Source: CAJXNP01 sp050305935
Lineage (GTDB): Bacteria; Bacteroidota; Bacteroidia; Cytophagales; Cyclobacteriaceae
Direction of reading: 5' to 3'
NCBI GenBank assembly: GCA_050305935.1
Contig: JBNLGG010000050.1
Span: forward strand, 1-31,880
Length of the DNA: 31,880 bases
The translations under genes were made by a program, and so were the position numbers. Positions within the stretch are counted from its first letter, which is position 1, and each line of letters begins with the position of its first letter. Under the pieces are notes generated by a model. The model was given only the letters and a program-made list of their open reading frames with translations. It ran no database searches and was not told where the DNA came from. Positions 8,301 through 16,122 of the stretch are shown piece after piece.

Positions 8301-9713
8301 GGCTCCGTGAATTATTTGATTACACCGTCCATTAACGGTTGCGCTAATACACCAACCACTGTCACGGTGTATGTAAACCCTGTAGTGGGCAGCCCTTCTG
8401 TGAATGCCATTTCCGGTCCGGGCAACGTATGCGAAGGGCAAACAGACGTAGGCTATACTGCCGTCGCCATTACCGGAGCTACAGAATATGTATGGGCCTT
8501 TACAAATGGCGTGGATTTCTCTGCTACCAGCAGCACCAACTCTAATGCAATCACGATCGATATTCCGAAGAATATTTCTACAACCGATATCACGGTGGCT
8601 GGAAAAAACAGATGCGGAACGGGTACAACCGCTACTTTTAATGTCAATGTTAATGCCGGCGCTGACGATCCGGGGGCAATCACTGGCCCGGATATAATTT
8701 GCCAGGGGGCACAAAATATTCAATTCACTATCCCTTCAATATCTAATGCAGACGGATATGCCTGGATTTTAGATTTTACAGGAAATCTGCCAACTCAACG
8801 TTTTTTCACTAATACACCTGATTTGACGACAGATTTTGCCGCCGGTTATCAAGGTATGATCATAAGTGTCGGTGGTTACAACGCATGTGATAGTTCGGAA
8901 GTATTTTCATCTAAAACTGTTCAGGCTAACCTGCTTCCGCTACAGGCAGCAACCCCAACCGGCCCGGATGCAGCATGTGCCGATTCCGAGATCACACTGT
9001 CAGTTCCGGCGATCGATAACGCCAGCGAATATGTTTGGGAATTACCAGCTAATTTTACACCCGTTAGCGGAAGTAATGTTACTAATACCAATAGCATTGA
9101 TGTTAATACCGGTACCACTACCTCTACTTTTAATGTAAATGTGAAGGGCCAAAATGAATGTGGCCAGGGGACACAGGCCACCACTTTCTACCGGATAACA
9201 ATCATGGAGTCGCCCATGCTCGCCATCGATGCTCCAGTTGAAGCATACTTGGGGCAAACCATCGATTTATTTGGCAGTGAAACTTCAGGGCAAAGTATTA
9301 CGAGCTGGGCGTGGGACTTCGGTGATGGCAATGGCTCTGCTGACCAAAACACTACACATCGATATACAAAGGGCGGGGATTTTAATGTGTTGCTTTCTGC
9401 TGTAAATGATTTGCAATGCGAAAATTCGACAGAAACAACTATTCAAATATCGGATGAACTTCCGGTTACGATCATGAATGTGATTACACCTAATGGCGAT
9501 GGAAAAAATGACGGTTTATATATTGAAGGATTAGAACTATTCCCGGAAAACCAACTGAACATATTAAACAGGATGGGAATACAGGTATACACGATTGACA
9601 ACTATGATAACAACTGGAATGGACCGTTTTTAACAGATGGAAATTATGTCGTGATTTTTAAAGTTACCGGCACAGATCTTAGTAAAAAGCAAACGGTAAG
9701 TGTAATAAATTAA
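5322..9713 (+). CDS. T9SS type B secreted multidomain adhesin-like protein
   Basis: The 1463-residue protein is built as follows. Residues 1-27 are a signal peptide. Residues ~28-98 are a carboxypeptidase-regulatory-like domain (INGVVRDCSTNNPIPGANVLV). Two Ig/PKD-like repeats cover ~105-287. A right-handed beta-helix region opens at ~288 with GPGSLDWCITNANA and runs to ~620 (NTIIRGLVIRDSGMHGIEIS, IEGNYIGT, IIGNFIGLDRTG). A beta-rich region covers ~713-830, then several PKD-like modules rich in CEG/CxG motifs. A classic PKD domain (WAWDFGDGNG) lies near 1329. Residues ~1380-1463 are a C-terminal type B sorting domain (ITPNGDGKNDGLYIEG, NRMGIQVY, GNYVVIFK). This layout is that of large surface proteins exported by the type IX system in gliding Bacteroidota. 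The ligand is unknown; a polysaccharide-binding role for the beta-helix is only inference. The PorP/SprF gene begins 4 bases after the stop. Confidence 0.88.
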   Translation: MINSVRHLLRKGIVLIFFSISVGFTYAATINGVVRDCSTNNPIPGANVLVVGTTIAATTGVSGNFILSGITPGATYTIRASFVGYSNADYTIDIPAEEIYNLTMLIGSPTVTVSGDATICQGGTSTVTFNFTGTPNYQFTVAVNGTDAGSPFSTTDTYTMNVSPSSTSTYTVSALGDQTCNTSNRIYGSATITVNPTPTVTTQSNIVVNPGETISPSAFSSTPSGATFSWTNTNTAIGLASSGTGNIASYTAPANLTGAPITANISVTGTLSSCMGSPMTFTITINPDPYVVTNTGEGGPGSLDWCITNANASANETITFNIPGTGPFIIQPDGAVPPITSPMTIDAYTQPGASANTSTDANNANILVEYSALYQSTSGLVIQADNTIIRGLVIRDSGMHGIEISNANGVRIEGNYIGTISSGDIDSPNLGSGVYLTNARNCTIGGSSPSQYNIIGSNSDSQITIEGATSSGNKIIGNFIGLDRTGISFLGPETQAGILLTNAPNNFIGSSTATDRNYIVNQTDGIILKGTNASGNTIQGNFIGTDVFQAAPAPNSSTGIFMDSDANSNIIGGVASGEGNTIVNSGNHGVLVQGAATNGNSIRGNKITCSGADNISLFNGGNNSQPIPVIEYATSDSVSGTASANGNVDLYMDVSGCDPQGGTFYVGSETANSSGFWSFSGPGIVNSNTIITATTTTTNGTSQFSDPVLVPIGFASNTMATTNKYVDLEFDFPAYGDNSASTPVSPSDLNLIFNANGGTALTVTISSIRRNDNTNEASATPLSGGESVVRIFLNVTGIPTGVEEITFQATSDNSIFDEGGLALLSSMESPEALFNPAPVITNTVFDFGICTGSSTNIDVQADIIGTTFTWIATPSSSFISGFSSTGTANPIVETLTNSNTTTEFVRYSVTPVNNQIMGVPVDFTVNVSALPNLMVDMPADTLCSGESTQITLSSSDISVTYDWTTTGTSGVTGYSDGSGSSIDQVLTIGGNSIGSVNYLITPSINGCANTPTTVTVYVNPVVGSPSVNAISGPGNVCEGQTDVGYTAVAITGATEYVWAFTNGVDFSATSSTNSNAITIDIPKNISTTDITVAGKNRCGTGTTATFNVNVNAGADDPGAITGPDIICQGAQNIQFTIPSISNADGYAWILDFTGNLPTQRFFTNTPDLTTDFAAGYQGMIISVGGYNACDSSEVFSSKTVQANLLPLQAATPTGPDAACADSEITLSVPAIDNASEYVWELPANFTPVSGSNVTNTNSIDVNTGTTTSTFNVNVKGQNECGQGTQATTFYRITIMESPMLAIDAPVEAYLGQTIDLFGSETSGQSITSWAWDFGDGNGSADQNTTHRYTKGGDFNVLLSAVNDLQCENSTETTIQISDELPVTIMNVITPNGDGKNDGLYIEGLELFPENQLNILNRMGIQVYTIDNYDNNWNGPFLTDGNYVVIFKVTGTDLSKKQTVSVIN

Positions 9714-9717
9714 CCCA

Positions 9718-10857
9718 ATGCGATACCACAAAACCCATATACTTTTTTATCTATTCGCAACTTTTTGCTTAATAAGCGCTTTAAGCTCCCATGCGCAGGA
9801 ACTCCCTATTCTTAATCAGAAATTGACCAATTCTTATCTATACAACCCATCCCTTGCCGGGTTGAATTTTGGATCGGTCTCTTTCATACATAAAAGAAAC
9901 TACAACAGTGTGGCGGGCTCACCGGTAAGCAATATTGCCAGCATTCATCATCCACTGGCGCAGGGTAGTGCAGGAATTGGCCTGAATTATGTCAATGATC
10001 AAACAAATATTTTCAATAATTCATATGTTTCACTTGGATTCGCCTATCACATCATTTTCAGCGAATATTCAAGCCTTTCTTTTGGCTTATCCGGTGATTA
10101 TTCAAACACCAAGGCAGACCCCTTGAAAATAAACGTGGTGGACGAAACGGATGAAATTATCAACCAAATCCTGGGGAACGGTGAAAACCAATATGACTTT
10201 TCATTTGGGCTTGACCTGCGTACCAAACTATTTCAGCTAGGTGGTGCCTATAACAGATTGTCGTCCAGTTTTATAGTCAATGAATCCGAATCCTTTTTAC
10301 AGGATTATATGACCGGATATCTCAATGTCACCCTCCCAATTGCTGATCGTAGGGATTTGTTTGAACCTTTGATTACTTATCGCAAAATTTCCAGGGATGA
10401 TGGTGTTATCGACCTAGGCGCCTATTATACCTACAATGACCTATTCATGCTCGGTGGAGCCTATGGCACAAACAGTTCTTGGAACGCTCAGGTAGGCATT
10501 CAATTCTTAAAATTTTACCTGGGTTATGTATATGAAAACTTTGCCGGTAACACCAATAGGGACCTGGGAAGTAATAATGAATTTATTTTAAGATTTGATT
10601 TTAGCAAAGCAGGAGGATATAAGCATCGCTATGCCAGTAATTTCCAAAAGTCGCAAGATGCTATTTCCTATAGAAGGAAAACCTTGTCGAAACCGCCGGT
10701 TGGAGCTAAAAATCCTAAAAAATTCAAATCAAATTGGAAAAAGAGGAGTGATCATTCCCTGAGTCCCAACAAACGTTATAATCCAAAAAAACTTTATACA
10801 AGTAAAGTTAAGTACCCTAAAAAGAAAAAGAGAAAGTTTAAACCCCCAAAAAATTAG
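9718..10857 (+). CDS. PorP/SprF family type IX secretion-associated outer membrane protein
   Basis: PorP/SprF proteins are outer-membrane beta-barrels that accompany T9SS type B substrates and help to secrete or anchor them. After a signal peptide (cleavage near SSHAQ), the protein shows the family opening with NQKLTNSYLYNPSLAGL, an IHKRNYNS segment and repeated amphipathic beta strands (SYVSLGFAYHI, NAQVGIQFLKFYLGYVYENF). It lies four bases after the adhesin gene, so the two are almost certainly co-transcribed as substrate and partner. At 379 residues it is longer than typical members (about 300). The extra part is a strongly basic tail: 25 of the last 61 residues are Lys or Arg. Its stop codon overlaps the stop of the convergent caspase gene. 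Confidence 0.88.
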   Translation: MRYHKTHILFYLFATFCLISALSSHAQELPILNQKLTNSYLYNPSLAGLNFGSVSFIHKRNYNSVAGSPVSNIASIHHPLAQGSAGIGLNYVNDQTNIFNNSYVSLGFAYHIIFSEYSSLSFGLSGDYSNTKADPLKINVVDETDEIINQILGNGENQYDFSFGLDLRTKLFQLGGAYNRLSSSFIVNESESFLQDYMTGYLNVTLPIADRRDLFEPLITYRKISRDDGVIDLGAYYTYNDLFMLGGAYGTNSSWNAQVGIQFLKFYLGYVYENFAGNTNRDLGSNNEFILRFDFSKAGGYKHRYASNFQKSQDAISYRRKTLSKPPVGAKNPKKFKSNWKKRSDHSLSPNKRYNPKKLYTSKVKYPKKKKRKFKPPKN

Positions 10858-13800
10858 TCTCCTGTCAGACTGATAGGAAAGTCCTGACCATTGCTAAAAC
10901 CGGTAGGATATTGGGTCTTCCCGCCATATTTTTGACTTAGTTCAGGAACACGATCCTCCATATAAGCTTTGATCTCATTGACTGTTACCTTATTGTCTGA
11001 ACCTATATCGCCTTTCCCGTCCAGGGCCTCGAGTAGAGCGTAGGTAAAAACGCCATGTTTTAATACTTCAAATTCAGTCGCAAATTGCTGGGTTCCGCTC
11101 GCTGCAATTAATACCACGCCAGCACTTCTTGCCAGTTGGAATATTGCTTTTTCTTCAGATGCAGCCGACCGCGTTAAAAAAGTTTTAATTGCACCACCCG
11201 AATGGCAGGCATCCAGCAATATCAACTGCTTTTGACTTTTAACATCACTTAGGAGACTCTTTAGCTGAGAAGCTGAAATCCCCTTTTCTTCCAGTAATTG
11301 GTTATCACCATAGATCTTAGTCACTTCATGAGGGACAAAGTAATATTCTGCTTCAGGATCTTCGGTGTCGATGGACCCATGGCCTGCATAGTAAAGCACA
11401 AAAACATCCTGCGGCTTTGCTTGCTGGTGAATCTGGCGAAAGACGTTTAATATTGACTCTTTCGTTGCCTGCTGGTCATATAGTTCATACTTGTGGATCT
11501 GCTTAAACATGCGGCTACTTCTTCCCGTCAGGGTATTTGTAAAAGCCAGGGCGTCCGGCTGGGCATAATTTAAATTATAGGTATTGTTTTTATAGGCATT
11601 AATGCCAATGGAAAATAAATAAAGATCAGAGGTAGCTATTAATTCACCTACATATTCAATTATTTGATGATCAGGCCTTGATTCAATTTTTTGATAATTG
11701 GTTACCACCAGTTTAAAATCATTTTCGCCATTTAGCAGATCAACATCATAGGATCTCCTGACTTCCTCCTGATTGTACATTTTCACCTGATCGTCAACAA
11801 GGATAAGTTTATTGTTTTGGAAAATACTTACTTCCTTCACTCCTCCGCCCCCATCGTAAATCACCACATTAAGCCGTACGCGCTTACTTTCAGTCGAGTA
11901 TGACCTTCTTTTCACTTCCAATCCTCTCGTTTGGCCTGCTGCTATGATTGGTTCCTCAAACAGTCCTGCTGACGGTCTGTCTAATTTGGTCAGGTCAAAC
12001 ACACGTTCTCCTTTTTCCCTTAGAATCGATGACGCGGATTTGCCAGTTAACACCACATCCCTGATTACATCTGGCCTATAAAGAATATCAAAATATTGTT
12101 CTGCATTATAATAGTCGGAAAGTTGATCAAATCCCCTGTTTACTTCCCAAACAAAATATTCCCCTCCTGTCGAAGAACAAGAGAAATACCCCTCCGGAGA
12201 ATAACAAATCCACTCCTTATTTTCAGCGAGAAAAAGGGTCGTGATTGGATCTATCTGTTCTCCTAACTCTGCCAAATCCTTTTGAAAATCCTTGTATACC
12301 TTTTCTTTACTATCTGCTAAAAACTCAATCGTAAGTTGCCACGCCTCCTTATTTTTTACTTTAACCAATGAATCCAACCCATATGCCTTGAAAAATTCGT
12401 GGTATTCTCTATCATCATAAACCTCCCACATCGAAGGAATATGCCCGCTGGCCTCTATTTTCCAAATTTTCACGGTTTGGTCGTCACTACCGGTTGCCAC
12501 AAATTTTTCATCGGGAGAGAGAGCAATGGATCGGATGCCACCTGTATGTCCCACCATTTCCTTCGTGAGCACTCCGTCACTATTATATAACTTCAATGAA
12601 AAGTCACTCCCAACAATCACATATCCGGCGGAAGTTTTTGTATAGGAAAGAACACGACCATCTACGGCAGGATCGTTATAGATGGTCTTGCCTCCCGAAA
12701 TATCGACGCTGTATAAATCTTTCAAATAAATTCCCCGATCCCTGGATTGCTCTGCGTTAAAATCAACCAGGTCATGCACATCTTTTACCTGGAAACTACC
12801 AAAATCAAATATGAATGCATTTTTATCCTGGGATCTTTTGGAAGGCTTAATTTTTGAAATGATTAATTCATTATTATTCAAATATTTCAATCCCCAAATC
12901 ACACTTCCGACGCCTTTTACCCTGCGGATTTCATTCCCATTTATGGCATTCCACAGCAGTATCTCGTTATTTTCACCACCTGCAGAAGCAACCTGGTAAT
13001 TCCCCTCAATAGATTTTGGGCTAAAATCACAGGAACCCGCTGTATTCCCATGCCGGTTAAAAGTGGCAAACTTGTTCAATTCCGGTACAGAAAAACTGGT
13101 GCCAATTCCGTCTACATTATTTAGTGTCACCAATACCTTACTATCATGTGAAAAAGTAATGGTGTTCACATGATTATTAAATCCGTTAACTTCCTTGACA
13201 AGTTGGCCTTGATTATTCCATAATACCAGTGTTTTCGCCTCATCCGCTGAAGCAAAATATCTGCCATCGGGAGAGAATTTCAAGGTAGTAACGTTCTCCT
13301 TATGCTTTGAGATTGTTCGACGTGGGTAGGATGTTTTGGAACCAGAAATAGAGGCTAAATTATATAACAAGATATCTCTATCGTCACCGGCCACCAGCAG
13401 GTCCATTGTTTTTGGCGAAAAGGAAATGGAGGTGATTCGATATTCATGTGGTAAAGAACAAATCTTCATCAACGCATTTCTGGCATCCATTTGCCACAGG
13501 ATCACCGCTCCATCATCACTCCCACTGGCCAGGTATTTACCGTCAAATGAGAAGCTTAACGTGTTTACCACATTAGTATGTCCTTTACCAATGGCAAACT
13601 GCTTACCTTCTTCTAAATCTATGATGACAATATAGTTGCTTTCCAGCCCACTTACAGGATAGCCGCTAACGGCCAGGTAACGGCCATCAGGAGAGATCGC
13701 AGAAGCATACAGCATACCTTCCGGACCTTCCCCGATCTGGCAATAATACTGATTGATCATCTCCCCGGAAAATGCATCCCATGTCCTGATGCTTTTATCC

Positions 13801-13979
13801 TCTGAAATTGAGATTATTCTCTCTCCATCGGGTGTATAGTGGATGTTGTATATTTTGCCGCTGTGTCCGTCAGGATCTATGACAATGCGAGGGACACCCA
13901 CATCGAGTGCCATACCTCCATAGGCATTCCAGAATAACACAATTAGTAGCGCAATTATCTTTTTAAGTTGATTATTCAT
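10854..13979 (-). CDS. exported WD40-repeat protein with C-terminal caspase-like (C14) protease domain
   Basis: An in-frame ATG exists at 14045, but the start at 13979 puts a good signal peptide at the N-terminus (KKIIALLIVLFWNAYGGMA), so it is preferred. Numbering is from there (1041 residues). WD40 propeller repeats fill ~30-350, with more at ~480-515 (HTGGIRSIALSPDEKFVATG, SDDQTVKIWK). A linker without known domains follows. A caspase p20-like domain starts near 790 (LYLFSIGINAYKNN). It carries the catalytic His867 in YYAGHGS and Cys925 in LLDACHSGG, so the dyad is intact. Bacterial WD40-caspase fusions (metacaspase-like, family C14) are known but their substrates mostly are not; they are often tied to regulated proteolysis or cell death. 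The signal peptide implies action outside the cytoplasm. The gene is convergent with sprF, with interlocked stop codons. Confidence 0.85.
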   Translation of the reverse strand: MNNQLKKIIALLIVLFWNAYGGMALDVGVPRIVIDPDGHSGKIYNIHYTPDGERIISISEDKSIRTWDAFSGEMINQYYCQIGEGPEGMLYASAISPDGRYLAVSGYPVSGLESNYIVIIDLEEGKQFAIGKGHTNVVNTLSFSFDGKYLASGSDDGAVILWQMDARNALMKICSLPHEYRITSISFSPKTMDLLVAGDDRDILLYNLASISGSKTSYPRRTISKHKENVTTLKFSPDGRYFASADEAKTLVLWNNQGQLVKEVNGFNNHVNTITFSHDSKVLVTLNNVDGIGTSFSVPELNKFATFNRHGNTAGSCDFSPKSIEGNYQVASAGGENNEILLWNAINGNEIRRVKGVGSVIWGLKYLNNNELIISKIKPSKRSQDKNAFIFDFGSFQVKDVHDLVDFNAEQSRDRGIYLKDLYSVDISGGKTIYNDPAVDGRVLSYTKTSAGYVIVGSDFSLKLYNSDGVLTKEMVGHTGGIRSIALSPDEKFVATGSDDQTVKIWKIEASGHIPSMWEVYDDREYHEFFKAYGLDSLVKVKNKEAWQLTIEFLADSKEKVYKDFQKDLAELGEQIDPITTLFLAENKEWICYSPEGYFSCSSTGGEYFVWEVNRGFDQLSDYYNAEQYFDILYRPDVIRDVVLTGKSASSILREKGERVFDLTKLDRPSAGLFEEPIIAAGQTRGLEVKRRSYSTESKRVRLNVVIYDGGGGVKEVSIFQNNKLILVDDQVKMYNQEEVRRSYDVDLLNGENDFKLVVTNYQKIESRPDHQIIEYVGELIATSDLYLFSIGINAYKNNTYNLNYAQPDALAFTNTLTGRSSRMFKQIHKYELYDQQATKESILNVFRQIHQQAKPQDVFVLYYAGHGSIDTEDPEAEYYFVPHEVTKIYGDNQLLEEKGISASQLKSLLSDVKSQKQLILLDACHSGGAIKTFLTRSAASEEKAIFQLARSAGVVLIAASGTQQFATEFEVLKHGVFTYALLEALDGKGDIGSDNKVTVNEIKAYMEDRVPELSQKYGGKTQYPTGFSNGQDFPISLTGD

Positions 13980-14075
13980 CCATGTTTTCTTTAATGGGAG
14001 CTTATATAGCAACTTTTCGCCATTTCTTAAAATCATTTTACCCACAATTTAATCATTTCTTTATACTTTTTTTTC

Positions 14076-14083
14076 TACTTTTG
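14076..14083 (+). promoter_or_regulatory. -7 element possibly serving the ROK kinase gene
   Basis: TACTTTTG fits TAnnTTTG exactly and lies in the divergent region between the caspase gene and the ROK kinase gene. No good TTTG is seen about 20 bases upstream, and the resulting leader would be about 100 bases. Confidence 0.35.
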
Positions 14084-14189
14084 CCACCGTTGACACCATG
14101 TAATGCATTCTGTTTTATTGTATCACCAGTTCGCTACTTTTTCTACCAATGACGCATAAAACAGACTGCCAATCAAAAAACTATATAGA

Positions 14190-15146
14190 ATGAAAGATGT
14201 AGCCATCGGAATTGACATAGGGGGTACCTATTCCAAGCTAGGTATAGTAGACCGGGAAGGCAATTGCCTTGTAGAAAGTAGTATTCCCACTAAGGTACAC
14301 CTGGAGTTTTACACCTTTTTTGAAGCCATCGTAAAAGAAATTGATCACATAAGAAAGCCTCTTGGAGATTTGATCAATATTGTTGGGATAGGCATAGGGG
14401 CGCCAAATGCCAACTATTTTTCCGGTAACATAGAAAGCGCCGCCAACCTCAACTGGAAAGGCACAGTGCCGATTGTTAAGACATTTAAAGAGCATTATAA
14501 CCTTCCTACTTTTTTGACGAATGACGCCAACGCGGCAGCGATCGGTGAGAAAATCTTTGGGGGGGCTAAGAACCTGGATGATTTTATTGTCATCACCTTG
14601 GGTACCGGGCTTGGCTCCGGCTTTTACGCTAATGGCAGCCTGATCTATGGGTTCAATGGCTTCGCAGGAGAGTTGGGCCACATTATTGTAAAAAGAAATG
14701 GTAGGATGGGAACCGTGGGTCTGCGGGGAACACTTGAGTCTTATGTTTCGGCCACCGGCATGAAACGAACCATTTTCCAATTGATGGCTGATTCATTGGA
14801 AGACAGCCCCCTGAGGGATATCCCATACACTCACATGACCTCCAAAAAAATCTACGAGGCAGCAGTCAAAGGTGACAAATTAGCACTCGAAGCGTTTGAC
14901 CTGACCAGCAGATATCTCGGGGAAGCATTGGCCATCGCCGTATCACATACCAATCCGAAAGCTATTTTCCTTTTTGGTGGCCTGGCAAAGGCCGGTGACC
15001 TGATCATAAAGCCAACTAAGGAATACATGGAAAGCCACCTGCTGCCCATTTACAGGAACAAAGTGGATATTCTTCCATCGGGCCTTTCGGAAACAAACGC
15101 AGCGGTATTAGGCGCCAGTGCGTTAGTGTGGAGTGAAGCGAATTAA
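14190..15146 (+). CDS. ROK family sugar kinase (probable glucokinase)
   Basis: ROK-family kinases phosphorylate glucose or related sugars with ATP in the cytosol; some members are repressors. The 318-residue product has the N-terminal phosphate-binding loop GIDIGGTYSKLGIV, the catalytic Asp112 in LTNDANAAA, the second phosphate loop ITLGTGLGSGFY, and ELGHIIV with the zinc-ligand His of the family. No helix-turn-helix precedes the kinase domain, so it is an enzyme and not a NagC-type repressor. The ROK zinc motif CxCGxxGC is changed to GTVGLRGT (174-181): all three cysteines are missing, while the following LES is kept. Glucose specificity is likely but not proven. The SPFH gene lies 74 bases downstream. 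Confidence 0.85.
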   Translation: MKDVAIGIDIGGTYSKLGIVDREGNCLVESSIPTKVHLEFYTFFEAIVKEIDHIRKPLGDLINIVGIGIGAPNANYFSGNIESAANLNWKGTVPIVKTFKEHYNLPTFLTNDANAAAIGEKIFGGAKNLDDFIVITLGTGLGSGFYANGSLIYGFNGFAGELGHIIVKRNGRMGTVGLRGTLESYVSATGMKRTIFQLMADSLEDSPLRDIPYTHMTSKKIYEAAVKGDKLALEAFDLTSRYLGEALAIAVSHTNPKAIFLFGGLAKAGDLIIKPTKEYMESHLLPIYRNKVDILPSGLSETNAAVLGASALVWSEAN

Positions 15147-15220
15147 AAAGTGCGTTTATTTAACAAATTCGCTTTTGTCTGTTAAATTTACCCGTGAATC
15201 AACCGAGAAAAGACTAGAAT

Positions 15221-16042
15221 ATGGACAAAAAAATATTACCACTTGTAGTAACGCTTTTAATAGCAATCATTGTGATTGTTTCCCTATCGTCGAGTATATT
15301 TTTCACCATAAAACCAGGAGAAGAAGCGGTCATATTTAAAAAATTTGGTATCGGATTGGATAAGGAAAATATCTTTGGCGAAGGGTTCCACATGAAGGCG
15401 CCATGGAATCCAATTTATCGGTATGAAATCCGGGAAAATGCCATTGAAGAACCTATTGATGTCTTGGATAAAAATAATATGACCATCAATTTGGACGTTA
15501 CAGCCAGATTCAGACCGTATCCTGATAGAATTGGGTATTTGCATGAACGATTTGGTGAAAATTATGTAGAAAAATTAATCCGGCCTGAAATTCGATCTGC
15601 TGTAAGAAGAGTCATAGGACAGTATACTGCCGAAGAATTGTCTTCCACAAAAAGAGCCGATATTGAACGTACCATTGAAATAGAAATAAAAGAGACATTG
15701 GGTACAAAAGAAAACAATATAGAGCTAGTTAAAATATTATTCCGCTCTATCAAACTTCCTCAACAGATCACAAAAGCTATTGAATCCAAGTTACAACAGG
15801 AACAGGAGGCGTTGGCTTATCAGTTTAGGTTAGATAAAGAAAAAAGTGAAGCAGAACGAAAAAGAATTGCTGCTGAAGGGGAAGCACAAGCAAATGCTAT
15901 TATTAACAGCAGTTTAACCGATGAACTATTAAAAATGAGAGGAATAGAAGCCACGCGAGACTTAGCAAATTCCCAAAACACAAAGGTTATAATTGTTGGC
16001 AACAGCAAGGATGGGCTGCCTATCATACTTGGAGATAATTAG
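15221..16042 (+). CDS. SPFH/prohibitin family membrane protein
   Basis: The 273-residue product has one N-terminal membrane anchor (LPLVVTLLIAIIVIVSLSSS, ~6-25), then a band-7/SPFH domain (~25-200) with IKPGEEAVIFKKFG, GEGFHMKAPW and MTINLDVTARFR. An alpha-helical coiled-coil tail rich in Glu, Lys, Arg and Ala follows (QEQEALAYQFRLDKEKSEAE). Prohibitin-like proteins form large ring assemblies in the membrane and, as HflK/HflC, can regulate FtsH protease. No FtsH or second SPFH gene is adjacent, so the partner is unknown. A terminator lies directly downstream, so it ends a transcription unit. Confidence 0.88.
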   Translation: MDKKILPLVVTLLIAIIVIVSLSSSIFFTIKPGEEAVIFKKFGIGLDKENIFGEGFHMKAPWNPIYRYEIRENAIEEPIDVLDKNNMTINLDVTARFRPYPDRIGYLHERFGENYVEKLIRPEIRSAVRRVIGQYTAEELSSTKRADIERTIEIEIKETLGTKENNIELVKILFRSIKLPQQITKAIESKLQQEQEALAYQFRLDKEKSEAERKRIAAEGEAQANAIINSSLTDELLKMRGIEATRDLANSQNTKVIIVGNSKDGLPIILGDN

Positions 16043-16048
16043 GATAAT

Positions 16049-16083
16049 TAGCGCGTCATGAGTTTGAATGCGCTATTTTTTTG
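16049..16083 (+). terminator. intrinsic terminator after the SPFH gene
   Basis: TAGCGC (16049-16054) pairs with GCGCTA (16070-16075) around a 15-base loop and is followed by seven T residues. It lies 7 bases after the SPFH stop and just before the citrate synthase promoter region. Confidence 0.8.
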
Positions 16084-16108
16084 TTTGATATATATATGTG
16101 TGTATAAT
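16081..16108 (+). promoter_or_regulatory. possible promoter of citrate synthase
   Basis: TATAAT at 16103-16108 and TTGTTT at 16081-16086 are 16 bases apart and resemble a sigma-70-like -10/-35 pair. Between them, 88-106 is 19 bases of strict purine-pyrimidine alternation. The -10 box lies only 14 bases before the ATG, which would leave a very short leader. No TAnnTTTG box is seen here. Confidence 0.3.
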
Positions 16109-16122
16109 AATAAGTAACAAAA

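Noticed and set aside
13980..14045. Upstream in-frame start of the WD40-caspase gene
   Set aside because: Starting there buries the signal peptide behind 22 basic residues; the ATG at 13979 gives a normal exported N-terminus. It remains possible.
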